A DNA stretch of 64,000 nt from an uncultured Bacteroidales bacterium (GTDB lineage: Bacteria; Bacteroidota; Bacteroidia; Bacteroidales; Bacteroidaceae), in assembly GCA_902779845.1 (NCBI GenBank), contig CACZCZ010000006.1, positions 32,887 through 96,886 on the forward strand. The letters are read 5' to 3'. Numbering within the stretch: position 1 is the first letter of the stretch; the number at the start of each line of letters is the position of its first letter. Both the position numbers and the translations under genes were made by a program. This document shows positions 32,501 to 41,500 of this stretch, piece after piece. The notes under the pieces were generated by a model. It was not told where the DNA came from, did not search any database, and was given only the letters and a program-made list of their open reading frames with translations.

Positions 32501-35500
32501 GTCACGTCATCACAAACTCCACTACCAACATTGGCGGCACCGTAAATATCGACCTCAATGGCGATGGCGACACAGCTGACGAAGGAGAAACTTTCACAGC
32601 CCAAAGTGGACTGAAGATTGGCACCACCGGTACCTCCTACGTCGATGGTAACGTCTTCGGTGGCGGCCGCGGTTACTCGGGTACGGCTCTGACGGCAGGT
32701 AGCACTGGTGGTAACGTGACAGTGAATATTTCCGGTGGCACCATGCTCGGCTCCATCTATGGTGGTGGCCGTCTGGCATCGGTGGGTATCGGCTTTACAC
32801 CTGCTACCGACCACTCCTACGGACAGCTCCATGACGATGACAACAGTCACACGTATGGCCATGTCACCATCAATATCAGCGGTGAAAACACAGTCATTGG
32901 TAATGGAACAACAGAGGCTGGAACAGGCCACTCTGTGGGTGGTAATGTCTTCGGAGGTTCGATGGGTCGTATCACACTGCTCGATAAAACGCTGAATCCA
33001 TTATGGCCTAAGCTGGCTGTAGTCAAGACGTCAGAGATTAGCATTACAGGTGGTACCATTTGGAACAGTGTCTATGGTGGTAGTGAGTATGGTATTGTAC
33101 GTGACAAGGCAACTGTGACTATTGGCGGTACAAGGAACTCTACGGGTGTTGTTACTCCTTCAGGTACTCCTACAATCCATGGCAGCGTCTATGGTGGAGG
33201 TTATGGCAGTGACGATACTACTCCGACGCTCATCACAGCTGGAGAATATGCGACAGGACAAGATTACATTTTTACCCCGATGATATGGACTGGCTGCGTT
33301 TCTGGCGACACAGAAGTCAATATCGCTGGCGGTACAGTGAAGAAGAATGTCTATGGTGGTGGTGAGATAGCATCAGTAGGCCTTATCAACTGTCATGTTG
33401 TAGAGGATGCAAATGGTGATATCACCATCGGAACTAAGAAATATAGATATACGAATTTAACGAAGCACGCTGACATACAAGGCACTGGAACCGAAGAGGA
33501 AGCTTATGGCTTTGCTCTAAGCTGGCCTTATAAATTTGAGTATATCCCAGCGGATCCAAAATCTGACCACGTCGGTGGTAAAGCGACTGTTAATGTCACA
33601 GGTGGTCATATCGGTAGCACTACCTGGGATGACCGTACTGGCTATGTGTTCGGTGGAAGTAAGGGACAAGTTGCCTTCGAGGGTATTACGGATATTCACA
33701 AACAGCGCTACATTGAGGGTCTCTGTGCCAATGTGCGTGAGACCAAGGTGAACGTCAAGTACAGCACTACACCTTCAGACAAGACTCCTTCAAACATCGG
33801 AGCTGAGGCTAATTGTATTATGGGTGCCGTCTATGGCGGTGGTGAAGATGGTCATGTATATGAGAATGCAGCTGTCAACATCACCAATGGTTTGATTGGT
33901 CTGAGCGTCTATGGCGGCGGTAAGGGTGAAGGAACCTTTACAGGAACCAAATATGTCTATAATGAATCTACAAAGACATGGACATTGACGGATAATGTAC
34001 CAAATATGCCAAGCTGGACGGCTGGTAAGGTTTATGGTAACACCTCTATCACGATGAGTGATGGTCATGTCATGGGTAATGTCTATGGTGGTGGTAACTT
34101 AGGCTCCGTAGGTAAGGGTAACTATGCCGGCGGTACGGATGACTACTATCCTGCAGGTTATGGTGAGACATTACAGAATGCTCCTCTATGGACGAAAAGC
34201 GAAAGCTTTAACCCCGAGGCTACTATCACCGATTCTAACAAGCCGACATCGATGGCTGACTATTTCTTAAGCAGTGGAAAATGTACCATTAGCATTACAG
34301 GTGGAACGGTCGGTACGCTGAATGGCCTCTATGGCTATGTTTATGGAACGTCTAATGGTACTCCTACCGGTATGGTCTTTGGTGGTAGCCGTGGTCGTGC
34401 TGCACAAGATGTTGGAAAACTTTCGCCACGCTATAATTATGCACCGGACTTCTTCTTAGGTTATGTGAACAATACCGATGTTACTATTGGTACGCGGAAT
34501 GCAGCCACGGGTCCCACCATCTACGGTCAGGTCTTTGGTGGTGGTCGTGACGGTCATGTACGAGGCAGTGCCAAAGTAGAAGTCAACTCGGGTACTATCG
34601 GCCAAACTTATGACCAATCAGAAGGATATAGTGATGAAAGTCTGCGTGACTATCAGCGTTATCACCGAGGCAATGTCTATGGCTCTGGTTCGGGTTTGGG
34701 AACATGGAATGGTACAAATCATGGAACCTCATCTGGTTCTGTGACCCGAAATACGACCGTAGATATCTATGGAGGTACTATATATAATAATGTATATGGC
34801 GGTGGAGCTATGGCAACTGTCGGTCCTCCAAAGATTACCAAACCGGATTTCGCACCTGAGAATTGGTCGAAGTGTACTGTGAATATCTATGGAGGTACCA
34901 TTGGAAGCGGAAAAGAATATGAAAGTGTTTATATGTCGGACTTCGACAAGTATGGCTATGGTGGCTGCGTCTATGGTGGTAGCCGTGGTGACCGTGGTGG
35001 CGTCCCGGGTGACTTGGCAGACGGAGAAACCATTGAAAGCTATGCTACCGTTCTGTGGACAGAGGTGAACATCAATCCTCATCCTTCAGACCGCACCAAG
35101 GATGCTATCATTGCCGGTAACGTCTATGGCGGTGCCTGCGGTGGTCAGATCAAGAAGGATACCAAGGTGAACCTTACCGGTGGTACCATTACACATGATG
35201 CCTACGGCGGTGGTCAGGGTACTGCGGATATCGCTGCCGATGTTTTAGGTAATACCACCGTTAAACTGAATGAAGGTGTGGCTAATAAAGAAGATGCTAA
35301 GGGTTGCATCGTAAATAAGGTGTTCGGATGTAACGACCTGAATGGTACACCGAAGGGACACGTTCTGGTGCATGTATATGCGACCCAGACTGATGGTCAA
35401 AATAAAGTGTCAACTAAAGCCGCTCTTCCTCCTGCCTACTCAGAAAATAAGGCTTCAGATGAGGGCTATAAGGCTTGGCTGAACCGACTGAAAACAGAGG

Positions 35501-38500
35501 CTACACAAGAAGGAGGACTTGCTAGCGATAACACTGTTATCACTGCTGCCAACGATCTCTTGACTAGCTTGTCTTCAACAGAAGAGGAAGATTTGACTGA
35601 TGCTAACAAGACCGCTATTACCAATGCAGCAAAAGCTATCGACGATGCGATGAATGGTCTGTATGATTCGTATGGCTATGATGTAGCGGCCGTCTATGGC
35701 GGTGGTGACTTAGCACCATACGAACCTACCAGTAGCGAGGAAAAGACTGAGGTCATCATCGAAGGCTGTGATGTCACCAGCATCCGGCAGGTATATGGCG
35801 GTGGTAATGCTGCTTCCGTCCCTGCTACCGATGTGACGGTGAAATCATGTTATATCATTGACGAGCTCTTTGGTGGTGGTAACGGTAAAGATAACTACCA
35901 AAAAGATGGCAAGTGGTATGAGAACCCCGGTGCTCACATCGGTTATACACAGTTTGCGACTTATGATACCAGTGGAAGCCACGGTACTGGCGCAGACAAA
36001 GCCAACAAATACACAGCCATTGTACCTCGTGAGGCAGATGATACACAAGTAGGAGCAGATGCAGCAAAGGCTTATCGTCAAGAACATTACAGATATGGCA
36101 CGGGTGTGGCTTCATCACTTATTAATGGTGGTCATGTCCATAAATCCTATGGCGGTAGTAACGAGAAGGGTAACATCAGTGGTGAAATCAATTCACAGAT
36201 TCAACAGGTGGGTACTTGTCCCATCGTTACTGATGGTACATACGGTGGCAGTAAGAGTGCTGATACCGATGCCACGATTATCGTAGTCCTCGACTGTGTT
36301 GAAAATGGCAGTGATTTCTATGGCGGCTCCTACAAAGCGAATATCAATAGTGATGTGAACATCCATATCACCAATGGTAATTACACGAAAGTCTTTGGCG
36401 GTAACGACCGAGCCGGTACGATTAATGGTAAGATCACGATTACGATAGAGGAGTACGGCTGTACACCTATCCGAATCGGTGAGTTGTATGCTGGTGGTAA
36501 CTTGGCTCCTTACTCTGTCTATGGCTTTAAGACTGAGACAGAAAATGCTTTAGATGAAAATGGCCAGCCTTATCAGGAAGATGGCGTTTACGTCCAACAG
36601 CGCATTCCTTACAGGGCTGGCGAGGTTGGTGCACGAACAACTCCTTATTGGGATCCTCGTATCAACATCATCTCTGCAACAGAGATTGGTGCAATCTATG
36701 GCGGTGGATATGGCGCAACAGCAACATTGATTGGTAACCCGCATATCAATGTCAATATGACGGAGGGTAAGATTCGATCGAAATACAACGATTATAAGAC
36801 CGAATATGCCACACTCTATCCAACCTATGATGGCACAGGAGAAGATAAGAACAGGGTAATTCCTATTGGCACTATTGGATCTATCTATGGTGGCGGTAAC
36901 CTGGCTTCTGTAGAAGGTGATACCTATTTGGAGATTGGTACGGGTCAGTGGATAGCATCGTGGGATGCCAATGGTAACCCTGTATGGGAATCTACTACTA
37001 CCGGCGGCGATAAGTACTCATATAAGGAAAAGGTTCCTGCCGTTTACTACAGTCAGGCAGAATGTGACACCTACAATTCTAATTCTGCAAATAATGTGAC
37101 TGGGTATATCGCCAGTGGCACAGCGCTTTCAGCAGACCAAGTAGAAGCGGTTAAAGCGGCATTGGGAACCAGTTATGTGGCAGGTGCAGAATTAATGACT
37201 AAGGATGCCAATGCGTATAATGCTACATTGTCAGGTGCAAGGCTAACGTCTCAGATTAAGACAGGAGCCGTTTACTACACACAGGAAGAAATTGACGCTG
37301 CCCAAGAAGGTGATCCTGCTTATGGCAAAACGACATCTGACATTAAGACGCCGGCTGTATATTATACGCAGGCAGAATGTGATGAGTATAATAAGTCGCT
37401 TCCTAATTATATTGCTAAGCATAAAAAGCTGACTGCCGAAGAGGCTACTCGTGTTAATACAGCGTTGACACCATCGTATGTTTCTGGTAATGCTATCACA
37501 GCGGCAGATGCCAATGCCTATAATGCAACCTTGCCCAATGCGCTCAAGACGACAGATGTCAAGACTGCTGCTGTTTGGGCATGGTACGACGCTGATGGCG
37601 ATGAGGTGACAACTCCGCTTGATTTGGATTCTCGCAATGCGGCTACCATTACCGGTAATGTATTCGGTGGCGGTAAGGGTGTTGCTGAATCAACGGGTTC
37701 AACAGCATTCACCTGTCCAAAAGGCATGATTGGCGTTGATGGCGATGGCATCGACTATCCAGAAGGCGGAACAAGTGTCGTCATTGCTAATGGTAAAGTG
37801 GGAACGCTCGATAATAATAATAAGCTCGTAGCGGGTACTGGTAACGTCTATGGCGGTGGTGAAGTAGGCCGTGTAGAAAAGAACACGGTCGTCACCATCG
37901 GTATGACACCAAAGGAAGGTGAGACTATTGAGGACACCAAGTTTAAACCTACTGTCTATGGCAGCGTGTTTGGTGCCGGTAAGGGTGTTGCAACTCATGG
38001 CTACTCAGCGCTGGTCCGTGGTAACAGTACTGTCACCATCCAGGGCTTTGCAAAGGTTGGAGAAAGTGTCTATGGCGGCGGTGAAATTGCCTCCATTGGC
38101 CGGTATAATGTCGTTGACGGAATTCCCACTTCTTTGAAGAATGAGAATAGTGGCAACTGTATAGTGACTGTCCTTGACAATGCAGAAATCGGTCCTAACG
38201 AGATGACGATGTTCCACGTTGATGAAAGCGGAAATATTGTTGCTAATGACCAGCCTGATAACTCTGGTCACGTCTTTGGTGCTGGTAAGGGAGCTATGCC
38301 TGTAGCGGATTATACTACCGCACAACACATGACGAATGAAAATGAGATGGCTGGGTTTACATCGGAAGCTGATTACCTTAAGTACATCGAAACGCTTGGC
38401 TTGGCCACTCAAACAAAAGTTAGAATTGGTGGAAGAGCCTTCGTCAAGGGTGATGTCTTTGGCGGTTCCGAGCAAGGATTTGTGCAGCATGACACACATG

Positions 38501-41500
38501 TAGTCATAGAAGGTGATTGCCAGATTGGTAACGGTTATGTTCAGATGAATGCTGACGGTGTGTACTTGGCAAGAAAATCCAGATATAGTCTTAACCGACG
38601 TTATACAGACACAGAGTGGTCGGATGGTCACCTCACCGGTGTAGCTGGATATGAAAATTCTCTGCCCGAATGTGCAAGCTGGGAGTATGGACAGGCTACA
38701 GGCGCTGATAAATATGCGGCCCATGATATCTATGCCAATGATTATGATTCCAAGGGAGGTCGCACGATTGCTGATAACGGCAGCACCTTCTATGGTAATG
38801 TCTTCGGTGGTGGCTCTGGTTATTTCCCCTACAAGGCCGGTACATGGCACTGGAAGGCTGGTGATGTGGGTGGTAATACCATCGTGGATATCAAGGGCGG
38901 ACATATCCTGACCAATGTCTATGGAGCTAACGAGTTGACCAATGTGGCAGGTAAGAGTACTATCAACATGTCGGGTGGTACCATCGGTGTGCCGCGTACC
39001 CTGGGTCAGATTGCTGCTCACCCTGTGACTTGCTATCTCTTCGGTGGTGGTAAGGGTGACCATCGTGTATTGTTCAACAAGGAGACCAATGTACAGGATG
39101 TGGAAGTCAACATATCCGGAGGATGGATTTATGGTTCTGTCTTCGGTGGTGGTGAGGATGGTCACGTCATGCGTGATGTGAAGATGACCATCAGCGAAGG
39201 AACCGTTGAGACTCCCACTTATGCTGACTATTACGCAGGGCGTGCTACCAAGATAGGCACCTGGGGTACCTCCTACGTGGATGGTAACGTCTTTGGTGGC
39301 GGTCGTGGTTTCAGCGGTGATGCCTACACGGCCGGTAACGTGGCTGGTAGCATTAACCTGACCATCAGTGGCGGCACCATGCTCGGTTCTGTCTATGGCG
39401 GCGGACGCTTAGGTACGGTGGGCTATGACCTGAAGGCTTCTAATGAAGAAGGATATGGAGAAATGTCAACAGATGCCAATCGTGGCCATGTAGAGATTAA
39501 CATCAGCGGCGGTACCATCGGCAACGACTACGAGTACAAGTATGTGCCTACTGATGTGGCAGACTTGGCTACATGGCAGACAACTAACAATGTGCCGCAG
39601 ACTACCTATGAATCGACAACCGATACAAGCACCGAACCTGACACTTATACTCATCGTCTGTTGCATACTCGTGGCGGCAACGTATATGCCGGCGGCATGG
39701 GACGGCGTGAGAAGTTGGGCAGCAGCACGGATCCCATAACCGTTGTCGATTGGCGCAAACTGGGTAATGTGAAGAGTACGAAACTTACCATTACCGGCGG
39801 CACCATCAAGAGTAATGTCTATGGCGGTGGCGAGTATGGTGCTGTACGAGGTAACCACATGGTGGACGGTGTCGCACTGAGTACCGAGGTCAATATCACT
39901 GGCGGTACGATTGGTACGGAGATCAAGGACGATGCATCGAAGGTCATGTACACCTTCGGCAGCGTCTTTGGTGGTGGTACCGGTACCGTGAGCGATGTTA
40001 CGGCAACGACTGCGGTTGCTGATGCCGATAAATTGGGAGCGTATGTTACTGACAATACGAAGGTGACGGTCAATGATGCTGTCGTGAGAGGCAGCGTCTA
40101 TGGCGGTGGCGAGCTGAGTGCTGTGGGTGGTAGCACCGACGTAATCATCAGCGGTGCTACAGAGATAGGCCGCAATGAGGTGAAACCCAAGACCGATTCT
40201 GACCCTGGCTATGTGATGTTCGGTGGTTGGAGTATGGGTAACGTCTATGGCGGTGGCAGAGGTCATGAAACATCTGCTGTTGCCGGACTGGTAAAGGGTA
40301 ATACCAACGTCCTGATACAGAACGAAACTGCCGATGCTGCTTACGCTGCTGCACACGATGGCGTCGCGGAAGGTGCCATCATCTCCTCACCGAAGGTCTA
40401 TCACAACGTCTATGGCGGCGGTGCCTTAGGCTCTGTGGGTTCCTTCTTCGTTTCGGGAGCATCCGATGGAGGAACGGCACCAGGAAACATACCTTATGGC
40501 GTGCCTTACTGGACGGTTGGTCCAGATGGTACAACCGGTGCAAACAGTACTACTACCAACACTGGTATGGCAACAGTTACTATTAAAGGTGGTACGATCG
40601 GTATCAGCGGACGTGACAATGGCATGGTGTTCGGATCATCGCGCGGTGACATCGCAGCACCGACTGGCTCACCCACTCCTATGGATCCATATAACAAGGT
40701 TGCTTGGGTGAGAGCAACTGCTGTCACCATTGGTACTGAAGGTGGTAACAGAACGACACCGCTTGTCAGAGGCTCTGTCTATGGTGGTGGCGAGAATGGT
40801 CATAACTACCAGAATGCGACGGTGAATATATTGAGTGGTACCATCGGTATTCCAGATATAAATCCTGCTACTGGTGAAGCGGAGGAATGGTGGGACTTCG
40901 GTGCTGAAGGACGAACTGCCGACCAGACTGCCGCGCTCAATACGGAATACCGCGCTTACCGTGGTAACGTCTATGGAGCGGGTGATGGTTTTGACACCTA
41001 TACTCTTGGTGGCAAGAAACATCATAACCCGAGAGCCGGTATGGTTGGCGGCAGTACCGTGGTCAACATCAAGGGCGGTCACATAGGACGCTCTGTATAT
41101 GGCGCCGGTGCTATGGCTTCGATGGGTAATATCACGAATGCCACGGATACGCTTGATGTTTCTACTGGAGTACCAGGCGCAGGCACAGCGAAGCACTCCA
41201 GCGTGACTAATTCGTTTGCCCTCAGCTGGCCGTATAAGTTTGAGTTTGCTCCAATGACTGGTAAGTGTACCGTTAATGTGACAGGTGGTCACATCGGTAC
41301 GTTGAATGTTGATGGCGGCGATGTCTATGGCAGTGCCCGTGGTGAGGCTGGCGACCGTTATGAGATGGCACACTTTGCATACGCTAACGAAACCGTGGTA
41401 AATATCGATTATCCTGAGACGGCAGAGATGACCAGTGACATAGAGACAAACTATGACATACCTTGCATCACCGGCTCCGTACACGGTAGCGGTGAGAACG

